A program made the position numbers and the translations under genes. Below the pieces are notes generated by a model, which saw nothing but the letters and a program-made list of their open reading frames with translations, ran no database searches and had not been told where the DNA came from. From DASUBN01 sp035465695 (GTDB lineage Bacteria; Pseudomonadota; Gammaproteobacteria; Natronospirales; REEB76): a DNA stretch of 64,000 nt. Positions 16,903 through 25,840 of the stretch are shown one piece after another. The stretch lies in the NCBI GenBank assembly GCA_035465695.1, contig DATIVR010000017.1, forward strand, positions 1 through 64,000, read 5' to 3'. Positions within the stretch are counted from its first letter, which is position 1. Each line of letters opens with the position of its first letter.

Positions 16903-19359
16903 TTATTGCGGATCCACGTAAGTATCGAACTGCCGCCAGATGCGGCGGTACTCGTCGAGCCAGCTCGCCGCATCGTGAAAGTCGTGGTGTTCGGTGGGAT
17001 AGAACATCACATCGAAGTTGGGATTGCGCAGCTCGATGAGCTTCTGGGTCATGTGCACGGTGTCGATGAAGAAGACGTTGTCGTCCTCGATACCCTGCAT
17101 GATCAGCAGGTGGCCCTTCAACTGGCCTGCGTAGTTGATGGGCGAGCTGTCGTAATACGCCTGCGGGTCGACGTTGGGACGATTGAGGATGGCGGCGGTG
17201 TAGCCGTCGTTGTAATCGGCCCAGTCACCCACCGGGCGCAACGCGGCACCGGCCTGGAACAGGTCAGGGGCACGGAACATCATCATGTAAGTCATGAAGC
17301 CGCCATAGGACCCGCCCCACACACCCAGCCGTTTCGGGTCGGCGCCATAATTGTGCTCGAGCCAGTGCACCCCATCGGTGACGTCCTCCACTTCCGGGTG
17401 CCCCATCTGGCGATAGATGGCGGTGCGCCAGTCGCGGCCATAGCCCGCCGAGCCGCGGTAGTCCATGTCCATAACTATGTAGCCGTGCTCGGTGAGGAAG
17501 GTGTCGAACATGAACTCGTGGTAGTAGTAGGACCACCCTGAGTGCGCGTCCTGCAGATAACCCGCGCCATGGATGAACACGATGGCGGGGTAACTCTTGC
17601 TGGGCACATAGGTCTTCGGAAGATATAGGCGGGCGTAAATACCATGTGCCGCACCATGGGTCGAAGGTACCTGCACTATCTGCGGCTTCACCCAGTCGAT
17701 GCCGGCGAAGGCGCTGGACACGGTGTAGGTGAGGCGCACCGCCTTGCCATTGGGCTGCGCATCCACGGCATAGATCTCCGGCGGCCGATCTGTCATGGAG
17801 TGGTAGACCATGAGCTTGCTCTCGTCCGGCGATAGCGTGAAGCTCTCGTTGGCGTGCAACGCCGGCTGGATGCCATTGATGCCGCCAAGATCGGTGACTG
17901 CCTGCATGTCGCCGCGGGCGACGTCCACCCGATAGATCTCCCAGGTGCCCGGCGCAGTCTTATTGGCGCTGACGAAGAAATACTTGTCGTCGTGGGTCAA
18001 GAACACCCCTGGATCGATCTCAAAGCTGCCTTTGGTGAGCAGCCTGGCAGTTTTGGTCGACGTGTCTTTCACATACAGGTGCGACCAGCCGTCAGCCTCC
18101 GACAGGTACCAGAGGCTATGGTTGTCATGCATCCAGCCGAAATCGTTGAAGGTCCAGTTGATCCAGGCGTCGTTGTGCAGGCGTTCCTGGGTGACCAGCG
18201 ACTTTCTGGCGAAGTCTACGGTGGCGAGCCAGCGGTCCTTGAAGTCGTTGGCGATGAACTGCATGGCCATGCCCGAACCGTCATCGCTGAACTCCAGGTC
18301 GTTGACCGAGACCTCACGCACCGCCGGCGCCTTCACCGAATCCTCCGCGGTGCTCTTGGCGATGCCATGCTGCATGTCCCACTCCACTGCGCTCTTGCGC
18401 AGGGCTGCGAGCGGATCGGTTTTGATGCCAGGGAGCTGTGTCAGGTCCAGGTCGAAACTGGAATGGTTCAGCAGATCCAGCACCTTCACCTGCTGCGCGG
18501 GCGGCGGGTTCAGCCCAACATAAGTGTGTTGCTTGCTGGTCTCGACGTAGCCGCTGTCGGTGATGTAGTTGGGCATGATGCCCGGCTCGCCTTCCTGGTA
18601 GTCCTTGGGCTGCGTCACCACTGCCAGCCAGCGGCCATTGGGCGAGAGCGCCGTAGCGGCGATGTCCACACCCTTGCCGAGATAGTACGGGGCAGGTGCC
18701 CGGGTGGGATCGGCACCCTGCTGTGTCGCCTGCTGTTCGACATAGGCCTGTTTGTTGGCGGCGCGGGTGGAGAGGAAATCGAACAGCCGCGGCTGTTCCG
18801 CCTGCAGGTAGTTCTGGGGAGGCTTGTGCTTGTCCGGGTCATCGGAGGTACGCAAGTCTGCCGCCTCGGCGGTCACGCCGTTGTCCAGGTCATAGACATA
18901 GATATCGTTGCCCTCATGCCACTGCACATGCCTGCCGTCTGCCAGGAAGGCGGGTGCATCCTTCTTGCCCTTATAGCGGGTGAGCTGGCGCAACCGGCCG
19001 GTAAGCACGCTGCGCACGAACACGTTCTCGTCGCGCACGAACACTTGTTCGGTGTGGTCACGATTGAAACTGCCGTTGCGGCCCGGCGCGTCGGCAAGTT
19101 CCGCGTCGCTGAGCTTCTTCGGATCTCCCCCACCCACGCTCACCTGGTAGAGGTCCTCGAGCTGGCTGCCGTCGCGTTTCTGGTAATAGAGGATGCTCTT
19201 GCTGTCCTGGCTCCAGTACCCCTCCACCGGAGGATTACCGATCCAGTCCCGGTCAGCCATGATCTGTTCCAGAGTCACACCGGTGGTGGCAGCCGGGGCT
19301 GCCAGGACGGGGAGTGCGGCGACGGCGCCGGCGAGGAAGGCAAGGATACGGCGATGCAT
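16903..19359 (-). CDS. S9 family prolyl oligopeptidase / dipeptidyl peptidase IV-like
   Basis: An 818-residue exported serine peptidase. The signal peptide covers about 1-20; residues 40 to about 530 form the DPPIV-type beta-propeller; the C-terminal alpha/beta hydrolase carries GGSYGGF (nucleophile), QGIEDDNV (Asp) and TEHHDFHD (His). DPP IV enzymes remove X-Pro dipeptides from peptides and are common in protein-degrading gammaproteobacteria. With the two M28 peptidases nearby it suggests peptide scavenging in the periplasm. It may be followed by transcription termination at 16853-16879. Confidence 0.93.
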   Translation of the reverse strand: MHRRILAFLAGAVAALPVLAAPAATTGVTLEQIMADRDWIGNPPVEGYWSQDSKSILYYQKRDGSQLEDLYQVSVGGGDPKKLSDAELADAPGRNGSFNRDHTEQVFVRDENVFVRSVLTGRLRQLTRYKGKKDAPAFLADGRHVQWHEGNDIYVYDLDNGVTAEAADLRTSDDPDKHKPPQNYLQAEQPRLFDFLSTRAANKQAYVEQQATQQGADPTRAPAPYYLGKGVDIAATALSPNGRWLAVVTQPKDYQEGEPGIMPNYITDSGYVETSKQHTYVGLNPPPAQQVKVLDLLNHSSFDLDLTQLPGIKTDPLAALRKSAVEWDMQHGIAKSTAEDSVKAPAVREVSVNDLEFSDDGSGMAMQFIANDFKDRWLATVDFARKSLVTQERLHNDAWINWTFNDFGWMHDNHSLWYLSEADGWSHLYVKDTSTKTARLLTKGSFEIDPGVFLTHDDKYFFVSANKTAPGTWEIYRVDVARGDMQAVTDLGGINGIQPALHANESFTLSPDESKLMVYHSMTDRPPEIYAVDAQPNGKAVRLTYTVSSAFAGIDWVKPQIVQVPSTHGAAHGIYARLYLPKTYVPSKSYPAIVFIHGAGYLQDAHSGWSYYYHEFMFDTFLTEHGYIVMDMDYRGSAGYGRDWRTAIYRQMGHPEVEDVTDGVHWLEHNYGADPKRLGVWGGSYGGFMTYMMMFRAPDLFQAGAALRPVGDWADYNDGYTAAILNRPNVDPQAYYDSSPINYAGQLKGHLLIMQGIEDDNVFFIDTVHMTQKLIELRNPNFDVMFYPTEHHDFHDAASWLDEYRRIWRQFDTYVDPQ

Positions 19360-19391
19360 GGCGGGTCCTTAAGGTTGGTTCATCCGGATGG

Positions 19392-20522
19392 TCAAGAGAG
19401 AGCCTGGGCAAGGTCGGCGATGAGGTCGTCGGGATGCTCCAAGCCCGCGGAGATGCGCAGGAGGTTCTTCGGAGTCGGGCTCTCGGGTCCCTCCACCGAG
19501 GCGCGATGTTCGATCAGGCTCTCCACCCCCCCTAGACTGGTCGCGCGGGTGAAAAGTCTCACCTGGGCCGCGCAGCGCAAGGCCGCTTCGGCCCCGCCGC
19601 GCACGCAGAAAGACAGCATGGCGCCCGATCCGCGCATCTGGCGCTTCGCCAGTGCGAACTGCGGATGTGACTCGAGACCCGGATGGAAGACTCGCTCCAC
19701 TTTAGGATGCTTCTCCAGCCAGCGGGCGATGGCCAGCGCGTGCTCAGACTGGGCGCGCACCCGCACATCCAGCGTGGCCGTGCCGCGTAGCAGTAGCCAG
19801 CAGTCGAAGGGCGAGGGCACCGCGCCGCCGGCACCTTGCAGGAAGCGCAAGCGCTCCGCCAAGGGACCCGCCTCGCGGGCCACCAGCACGCCGCCTACCA
19901 CGTCGCTGTGACCGCCCAGATACTTGGTGGCGCTATGCATCACCAGGTCCATCCCCAAGGCCAGTGGATGTTGCAGCGCGGGCGTGGCGAAAGTGCTGTC
20001 ACACACGGAATAGGCGCCGGCAGCGCGGGCGATCTGCGCCACCGCTGCGATGTCGGTGAGCTTGAGCAGCGGATTGGAGGGCGTCTCGATCCAGATGAGG
20101 CGTGTGTCGCGGGTCACCGCGGCCTGGAGGGCATCCAGGTCGCTGGCATCGATATAGCTCACCTTCAGGTTCCAGCCGCTCATGATCTCGCGCAGGATAC
20201 GTAACACACCGTGATATGCGTCGCGGGTGCAGACCACATGGTCGCCGGGCTTCAAGGCCTGGAACACCGCGCTGGCAGCAGCGCTGCCGGAACCGAAGGC
20301 GAAGGCCTCAGCGCCGCCTTCCAGCGCGGTGAGGCAGGTCTCGAGTTGCTCGCGATTAGGGTTGGTGCTGCGGCTATAGATATAGCCTTCCGCGCCGTAG
20401 TCCGGCTTGCGCTCGAAGGTGGTGGAGAGATGGATGGGCGGGGCGACGGCACCGGTGACAGGGTCGACACGGCGTCCTGCATGCACGCACGTGGTCTCGA
20501 AGTGAGCGGGTTTCTCGGACAT
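19392..20522 (-). CDS. Cys/Met metabolism PLP-dependent enzyme (cystathionine gamma-synthase/lyase type)
   Basis: The 376-residue product is a fold-type I PLP enzyme of the trans-sulfuration family: YSRSTNPNREQLE, AFGSGSAAASAVFQAL, IWIETPSNPLLK, CDSTFATP and the Schiff-base lysine in HSATKYLGGHSD (K200). Such enzymes make or cleave cystathionine; synthase and gamma-lyase cannot be separated by eye. The C-terminal NLLRISAGLEHPDDLI is typical. It lies 32 bases after the response-regulator gene in the same direction, though a shared function is not evident. Confidence 0.93.
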   Translation of the reverse strand: MSEKPAHFETTCVHAGRRVDPVTGAVAPPIHLSTTFERKPDYGAEGYIYSRSTNPNREQLETCLTALEGGAEAFAFGSGSAAASAVFQALKPGDHVVCTRDAYHGVLRILREIMSGWNLKVSYIDASDLDALQAAVTRDTRLIWIETPSNPLLKLTDIAAVAQIARAAGAYSVCDSTFATPALQHPLALGMDLVMHSATKYLGGHSDVVGGVLVAREAGPLAERLRFLQGAGGAVPSPFDCWLLLRGTATLDVRVRAQSEHALAIARWLEKHPKVERVFHPGLESHPQFALAKRQMRGSGAMLSFCVRGGAEAALRCAAQVRLFTRATSLGGVESLIEHRASVEGPESPTPKNLLRISAGLEHPDDLIADLAQALS

Positions 20523-20554
20523 GGGGACTCCGTGGCGGATGGACTACGACCGCG

Positions 20555-21835
20555 TCAGGAATACGACATCGCGACGACGCGGTTCCGTCCCTGGTTCTTG
20601 GCTTCATAGACTGCGCGATCCGCGACCTTGAAAAGGTCGTCGAAGCTCACGTTCTTGCCCAACGGACGCGCCGTCAGGCCGATGCTGGTGGTGACCGGGA
20701 TGCCGTCCGGCCTCAGCTTCTCGACATACTTACGCAACTTCTCGGCATGGCGGCCGGCTTCCTCGGCGCTGCACTGGTTGAGGATCAACACGAACTCCTC
20801 GCCGCCCACACGCGCGGCGAAGTCACCCTCGCGGCAGGCTTGCTTGATGAGCATGCCCACCTTAGCCAGCACCTTGTCGCCGGCCACGTGGCCGTGGTTG
20901 TCGTTGATCGCCTTGAAGTGGTCCAGGTCGATGATCAGCAGGCTGAGCTGGGTATCGTATTCGGTGGCTTCGCTGAAATACCGCGGCGCGAACTCATTGA
21001 GACCGGTACGGTTGTAGAGGCCGGTGAGCGGATCCTGCATGGCGAGCTGGTAGAGCTGCCGGGATTGCTCCTGCACACGGTCAAAGAGCTGCTTGCTGAT
21101 GATGAGGTTACGCACGCGCGCGCGGACCTCCTCTTCCACCGGCGGCTTGGCGATGTAGTCGTTGACTCCCAGGCGGAAGAGCTCGATGCGCCGGGATGTC
21201 TCGTCCATGCCGGACAGGGCCAGGATAGGCACGCGGCGCTTGTCCGACAGGTAGCTGCGCACCCGGTTCACCAGCCCCACCCCGCTCATCACGCCTTCCA
21301 GCAGGATGTCGCTGACGATCAGGTCGTAGTCGTGTTTCTCGAAGGCTGCCAGCGCCTCGTCAGCACTGCGGAAATGGTCCACTTGCAGGTTCATGTGACG
21401 CAGGATCTTGATCATGATGTGGGCGGCCACCATGCTGTCCTCGATGTACAGCACGCGGCCGGACAGTTCCTGCTGTTCCTCGGACAGGTACTGCTTGAGG
21501 CGCGCCTCCAGCTGCTCCTTGTCCATCTTCTCCTGGATCTCGGTGACGCCGGCCTCGAATGCCTGCTGGCGCAACGTCTTGTCCTGCGTCGAGGTGAGCA
21601 GGATGAAAGGTGTCTTGTGATGTTTGGGTAGCGCACGGACCTGGCGGCAGAAGCCGATGCCGCCTTCGCCGGGCAGCGACAGGGAGGCACAGATGAACTC
21701 CACTTCCTGGTCCTTGAGTACATCCATCGCCTCCTCGGCGCTGGAGACCGTGAGGCTCTGATGCCCGAGGTCAGCCACCATCTTGTTCCAGACGGTGCGC
21801 ACGACCTTCGAGTGATCGACGATGAGGATGTGCAT
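20555..21835 (-). CDS. Double-receiver GGDEF response regulator (diguanylate cyclase)
   Basis: A 426-residue protein with two receiver domains (about 1-118 and 127-245) and a GGDEF domain (about 262-426). The second receiver keeps the phospho-acceptor Asp in VSDILLEG. The first has Ser51 in that position (FICASLSLP) and a VDHS in place of the usual acidic pair, so it should not be phosphorylated normally. The cyclase domain has GGEEF, with RxxD (REGD) five residues before it as product-inhibition site. It should make c-di-GMP under control of a histidine kinase not present in the window. Confidence 0.94.
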   Translation of the reverse strand: MHILIVDHSKVVRTVWNKMVADLGHQSLTVSSAEEAMDVLKDQEVEFICASLSLPGEGGIGFCRQVRALPKHHKTPFILLTSTQDKTLRQQAFEAGVTEIQEKMDKEQLEARLKQYLSEEQQELSGRVLYIEDSMVAAHIMIKILRHMNLQVDHFRSADEALAAFEKHDYDLIVSDILLEGVMSGVGLVNRVRSYLSDKRRVPILALSGMDETSRRIELFRLGVNDYIAKPPVEEEVRARVRNLIISKQLFDRVQEQSRQLYQLAMQDPLTGLYNRTGLNEFAPRYFSEATEYDTQLSLLIIDLDHFKAINDNHGHVAGDKVLAKVGMLIKQACREGDFAARVGGEEFVLILNQCSAEEAGRHAEKLRKYVEKLRPDGIPVTTSIGLTARPLGKNVSFDDLFKVADRAVYEAKNQGRNRVVAMSYS

Positions 21836-21857
21836 GGCTTGTTATAGGAATAATCCC

Positions 21858-21880
21858 GGCGGTGGACCCGACCGCCGGTG
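21858..21880. other. Hairpin upstream of the GGDEF regulator
   Basis: Perfect 8-bp arms (21858-21865 and 21873-21880) flank a seven-base loop, 23 bases before the regulator start codon. It may be the terminator of the upstream M28 transcript or a leader structure of the regulator mRNA. The minus-strand 3' flank is GATTATTCC, only weakly T-rich. Confidence 0.45.
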
Positions 21881-21906
21881 CCATTTGATTCTACCCGCCA
21901 TGGGCG

Positions 21907-21930
21907 GACGGGGGTAGGCGAACCCCCGTC
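21907..21930 (-). terminator. Hairpin after the M28 peptidase gene
   Basis: Perfect 9-bp arms at 21907-21915 and 21922-21930 with a six-base loop, 28 bases after the stop of the M28 peptidase gene. No T-run follows on the minus strand, so termination would rely on other factors. Confidence 0.45.
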
Positions 21931-21958
21931 TGTGCGGATATTTCTGCTTGTTTAGGCT

Positions 21959-23572
21959 TTATTTCGGATGCTGAGCATCGCGCTCGGCCTTGAACGGCGA
22001 CCCGGGCTTCCAGTCCGGCCATTGGCGCGAATCTGCCAAGACTTGCCCGGTGTCGTACATGAGCGTCAGTTGTTGCAGCATGCCGCTCAGGTCCCAGGAC
22101 GGGTCGTATACGTCAGCGGGCTTGTGGTAGCGGTGAGCGGTGTAGTCCTGCTGTTGTTGCAGGCCCCAGCCCGCGGGATGGCCCACATAGTCCGTACCCA
22201 GTGCGATGCTTAGGGCCGGGACCCCGGCCTTGGCGAATTCGAAATGATCGGCACGGAAGTAATAGCCCTTCTCGGGCTGCGAATCCTGCGCGAGTGTCAT
22301 CCCCTGGGCCTTGGCTTGGGCCGCTAACACGTCGTCCACGCCGGACATGAAACGGCCACGCACGGTGATGTCGCGGGTCTTGCCGAAGGTGTCCAGCACG
22401 TCCATGTTCAGGTCCGCCACGGTATGGGAGAGCGGGAACAGCGGGTGCGCCACGTAGTAAGCCGCGCCCAGCAGGTCCTGCTCCTCTGAGGTGGTGGCGA
22501 GAAACAGCACGCTGCGTTCCGGTTTGGATCGCGCTGTGACGCGCGCGATCTCCAACAGGCCTGCGATGCCTGAGCCGTTATCGATGGCGCCGTGGAATAT
22601 TTGTGGCTTGCCATCCTGAGTCTCACGTTGTCCCAGGTGATCCCAGTGGGCCGAATAGACCACCACGTCCTCCGGCTGTTTGATGCCTTTCACCAGGCCC
22701 ACGACGTTGTGGGAGACGATGTCCTTGACGGTGTCGTGCAAGGTGATATTGGCGGCGAGCTTGAGGGGTACCCCTTTGAAGCCGGGCCGGTCGGCCTGCT
22801 TCTGCAGTTCGTCGAACTTGAGTCCGGCCGCGCTGAAGAGCTTCTCCGCGGCTTCATGGCTGAGCCAGCCCTGGATGGCTGATTCGTAGCCGCTGCCGGG
22901 CGTCAGCTCTTCGAGGGGACCGGTCCAGCTGCCTTGCACCACTTCCCAGGGATAACCTGCGGGTTCGGTGTCGTGGACGATGAGCACGCCGGCCGCACCC
23001 TGGCGCGCCGCTTCTTCATATTTATATGTCCAGCGCCCGTAATAGGTCATGGCACGGCCCTGGAAGAGTGACGGGTCGGCGTGCCCGGGATCATTGACCA
23101 GCACCACGACCGTCTTGCCCTTCACGTCGAGGCCTGCATAGTCGTTCCATTTATATTCCGGTGCCACCACGCCGTAACCCACGAACACCAGCGGACTGTC
23201 CTTGAGGGCCACGGTGGCGTCAGTCCGCGGTGAACTCACCACCATGTCGGTGCCGTAGGCGAACTTGAGGGGGGCCGCGCTGCCGCCGGTGACGGTGAGC
23301 TCCGTATTCGGGTCCGCGGTGATCTGCTTCATGGGCACCGCCTGGAGCCAGGAACCGCCGTTGGCCGGTGTCAGGCCGTACTGCTTGAACTTGCTGCTGA
23401 TGTAATCGGTGGTGAGCTGCTCGCCTTTGCTGCCAGGCGCGCGACCACCGAAGGCATCAGAGGACAGGGTCTTGATGGTGTCGCGCAGGTTGGCCTCGTT
23501 GAAAGCGGGAGCTGCCATCGCCAGCAACGGCAAGGTCAATGCCAGGACAGAGATGACGACGCGCTTACGCAT
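21959..23572 (-). CDS. Exported M28 family metallopeptidase with PA-like insert
   Basis: The 537-residue product has a signal peptide (about 1-20) and an M28 catalytic core: YSAHWDHLG, HGAIDNGSG, ATTSEEQDLLG, LNMDVLD and HRYHKPADVYD supply the two-zinc site and the catalytic glutamate. Between about 120 and 260 lies a protease-associated-like insert (DSPLVFVGYGVVAPEYKWNDYAGLDV is part of it, interrupted here as landmark; GAAGVLIVHD). It is likely a periplasmic or secreted aminopeptidase, the second of its family in the window. The gene ends about 120 bp before the GGDEF regulator start; both point left. Confidence 0.92.
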   Translation of the reverse strand: MRKRVVISVLALTLPLLAMAAPAFNEANLRDTIKTLSSDAFGGRAPGSKGEQLTTDYISSKFKQYGLTPANGGSWLQAVPMKQITADPNTELTVTGGSAAPLKFAYGTDMVVSSPRTDATVALKDSPLVFVGYGVVAPEYKWNDYAGLDVKGKTVVVLVNDPGHADPSLFQGRAMTYYGRWTYKYEEAARQGAAGVLIVHDTEPAGYPWEVVQGSWTGPLEELTPGSGYESAIQGWLSHEAAEKLFSAAGLKFDELQKQADRPGFKGVPLKLAANITLHDTVKDIVSHNVVGLVKGIKQPEDVVVYSAHWDHLGQRETQDGKPQIFHGAIDNGSGIAGLLEIARVTARSKPERSVLFLATTSEEQDLLGAAYYVAHPLFPLSHTVADLNMDVLDTFGKTRDITVRGRFMSGVDDVLAAQAKAQGMTLAQDSQPEKGYYFRADHFEFAKAGVPALSIALGTDYVGHPAGWGLQQQQDYTAHRYHKPADVYDPSWDLSGMLQQLTLMYDTGQVLADSRQWPDWKPGSPFKAERDAQHPK

Positions 23573-23607
23573 GTTGCTTCCCTTTATGTGCGGTCATGGA
23601 TCAGGGT

Positions 23608-24246
23608 TCAAGGCGGTAGCAGGAACGTGACGCCATGGAACTCCAGCACTGCGCCTTGCGGGACGATGTCCCTGAGCACAGGTCCCTCGGCGAGAGTGTC
23701 CCCGATACGGTATGTCTTGAGATTGATCACCACGAAGCGGTCAGCCGGCTTCGCGGCATATCCGTGCACGTCCATGTGCAGCGCCGGCAAGGCTTGCCGT
23801 ATCTCCGGCGGCAGTTCGTCGATGCTCTGCAAGGCGCCCAAACCGGCCGCAACCGGAGCGCTCTGCGCTGCCTGCGGTCCGATCGTCGATGGATTTCCCG
23901 GCGGCGCCAGATGGGAGACGGGTGCCGGCACTGGGATAGGGCGCGCGGGTGAGGCAGGCGCCTCGTCGGGACTGATGGCCTCCGAGGCGAGCGAGCGGAC
24001 GGTGGGACGATAAGGGCTGCTCGCAGGCAAGGGCGTGGCAGCCGGAGCCTGCATGAGCGGCGCGGTATGGGGCCATAGGAAATAAAGGACCAGTGCGTTG
24101 ACGGCGAGGATCGCGGCGATCAGCGGCAGCCACGGCACGGGCAGGCGGCTCGGTCCGGCAGGCATGTCACCGCTGCCGAGCTGGCCGGTGAGGCTCTGCT
24201 GGCGGGTGCGTTCGGATTTGCGCAGGGCATCGAGTATGAGAGACAT
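23608..24246 (-). CDS. gspB: General secretion pathway protein B
   Basis: The 212-residue protein begins MSLILDALRKSERTRQ, the conserved N-terminus of GspB/ExeB. One transmembrane helix follows (about 43-60, PLIAAILAVNALVLYFLWP), then a Pro/Ala-rich periplasmic spacer and a C-terminal T2SSB-like domain (about 135-210). GspB pairs with the GspA ATPase to place the type II secretion secretin in the peptidoglycan. The ATG overlaps the GspA stop by one base (TGATG), so translation is coupled. Other T2SS genes are not in the window. Confidence 0.92.
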   Translation of the reverse strand: MSLILDALRKSERTRQQSLTGQLGSGDMPAGPSRLPVPWLPLIAAILAVNALVLYFLWPHTAPLMQAPAATPLPASSPYRPTVRSLASEAISPDEAPASPARPIPVPAPVSHLAPPGNPSTIGPQAAQSAPVAAGLGALQSIDELPPEIRQALPALHMDVHGYAAKPADRFVVINLKTYRIGDTLAEGPVLRDIVPQGAVLEFHGVTFLLPP

Positions 24247-25835
24247 CAGTGTCCTCCCACGGCCAACAGCGGCGTACCGGGGGTGCCGAGCGCAGTGGAG
24301 AGGCGCACCAAGGTCTCCTCGCCGGCGATGCCATCGGCCTGCATGTGCTGTTCCGTCTGGAAACGTTTCACCGCCGCGGTGAGCGCAGCATCATAACGGG
24401 TGTCGCCCGAATTCTCGGTATGTTGCAAGGTCGCAAGCTGGCTGCGCAACCAAGCGACGTTGCTGCCGTTCATGCCCGGGGCCAGCGGGCGTGTCGCGTG
24501 GGCGTCGGGCCGCCACAGGAGGAGGTACTCGCCATACCAAAGCGGTTCGACTTCGCCCAACGGGAAACGCGCGCTGGCGGAGCCCGCCCGTAGGACAACG
24601 CTGCTATCGTCGATCTGGGTCATGACGAGCTGATGAGCGGCACCGTCGCTCGCGGTGAGGGTGACGATGGCCGGCAGGTTGAAGCCGCGCAAGTTGTTCC
24701 AGGTGCCGCGTCTATACAGGCAGCGCAGGCCCGAGGCTTCGGCCTCCCGGCAGGCACTGGCGCTGCCGTCGGGGGTATAGCTGGCGCCCCACAGGGAGAA
24801 CAAGGTGCCGAATGCGGCATCGGTGTCGCTAGGGTGGGCAGGATCGGCGAGCCAGGTTGCGAGGTTTGGCGCGACCGGCTTGGGCGGCGCTGCGGCGGCT
24901 TGTGCCGTGGATCCCAGGCTCCCCTCGCTGCCGGCGCCGGTCCAGAACAGGCCCGTGGCAGCGGCCGCCACCACCAGCAGCAGACTGGCCACCAGCAGCG
25001 CAGGGCGCAACGAAGGTCTGCCGCCCAGGCGTTCGCCGAGCACTTCGCGAGCTGCGCGTCGCACCATGGCCGCATCCACCTGGCGCAGCTCATGGGTGTA
25101 GGCGCCGAGCAGGGCGCGGTCGCAGATGATGTTGATGAGACGCGGGATGCCGCCGCTGATGCGCTGCAAGCTGCGCATCGCAGCGGCCGTGAAGATGGGC
25201 GCCATGGCACCGGAGATGGTGAGGCGGTGGTTCACGTAGGCGCGGGCCTCGCTACCGGAGAGCGGTGTCAGGTGATAGCGGCCGGTGATGCGTTGCGCCA
25301 GCTGGCGCAGCTCGGTCCGTCCCAGCAGTTCCCGGAGCTCCGGCTGGCCCACCAGTATGATCTGCAATAGCTTCTGCTGACGGGTCTCCAAGTTGGTGAG
25401 CAGGCGCACCTGCTCCAGCACTTCCGCCGAGAGCCCCTGCGCCTCGTCCACGATCAGCACCACACGCCGGCCCTTCTCGTGGGCTTTCAAGAGGTGCGCG
25501 TTGAGCGCATCAATCAGGTCCTGGGACGTCTGCGCGGGCTTCCAGTCGATGTCCAGTTCCCGGCAGATGCTGCGCAGGAACTCCAGTACCGACACCCGCG
25601 GGTTGATGATGAGCGCCGCGTCCACGTTGTCCGGCAGTTTTTCCAGGAGCGTGCGCACCAGTGTGGTCTTGCCGGTGCCCACCTCGCCGGTGAGCTGTAT
25701 GAAGCCACCGCTCTCGGTGACGCCATAGAGCAGATGTGCCAGCGCTTCCGTGTGCCGCGCCGAGAGGAACAGGAAGCGCGGGTCCGGGGTGATGGCGAAC
25801 GGGTTGTCGCTGAGGCCGAAATAGCTCGCGTACAT
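24246..25835 (-). CDS. gspA: GspA/ExeA type AAA ATPase with peptidoglycan-binding domain
   Basis: A 529-residue protein starting MYASYFGLSDNPFAITPDP, typical of ExeA/GspA. Domains: AAA ATPase (Walker A TGEVGTGKTT about 50-59, Walker B VVLIVDEAQ) to about 265, one transmembrane helix (about 273-295), and a periplasmic tail with a PG_binding_1 domain near 450-520 (NGSNVAWLRSQLATL, DGIAGEETL). GspA binds peptidoglycan and helps assemble the type II secretin. It is translationally coupled to gspB and follows dinB by five bases. Confidence 0.93.
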   Translation of the reverse strand: MYASYFGLSDNPFAITPDPRFLFLSARHTEALAHLLYGVTESGGFIQLTGEVGTGKTTLVRTLLEKLPDNVDAALIINPRVSVLEFLRSICRELDIDWKPAQTSQDLIDALNAHLLKAHEKGRRVVLIVDEAQGLSAEVLEQVRLLTNLETRQQKLLQIILVGQPELRELLGRTELRQLAQRITGRYHLTPLSGSEARAYVNHRLTISGAMAPIFTAAAMRSLQRISGGIPRLINIICDRALLGAYTHELRQVDAAMVRRAAREVLGERLGGRPSLRPALLVASLLLVVAAAATGLFWTGAGSEGSLGSTAQAAAAPPKPVAPNLATWLADPAHPSDTDAAFGTLFSLWGASYTPDGSASACREAEASGLRCLYRRGTWNNLRGFNLPAIVTLTASDGAAHQLVMTQIDDSSVVLRAGSASARFPLGEVEPLWYGEYLLLWRPDAHATRPLAPGMNGSNVAWLRSQLATLQHTENSGDTRYDAALTAAVKRFQTEQHMQADGIAGEETLVRLSTALGTPGTPLLAVGGH

Positions 25836-25840
25836 GAGGC

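Noticed and set aside
17854..19911. 685-codon frame opposite the S9 peptidase and PLP enzyme genes
   Set aside because: Antisense to two clearly recognised genes and spanning both; typical by-product of high GC.
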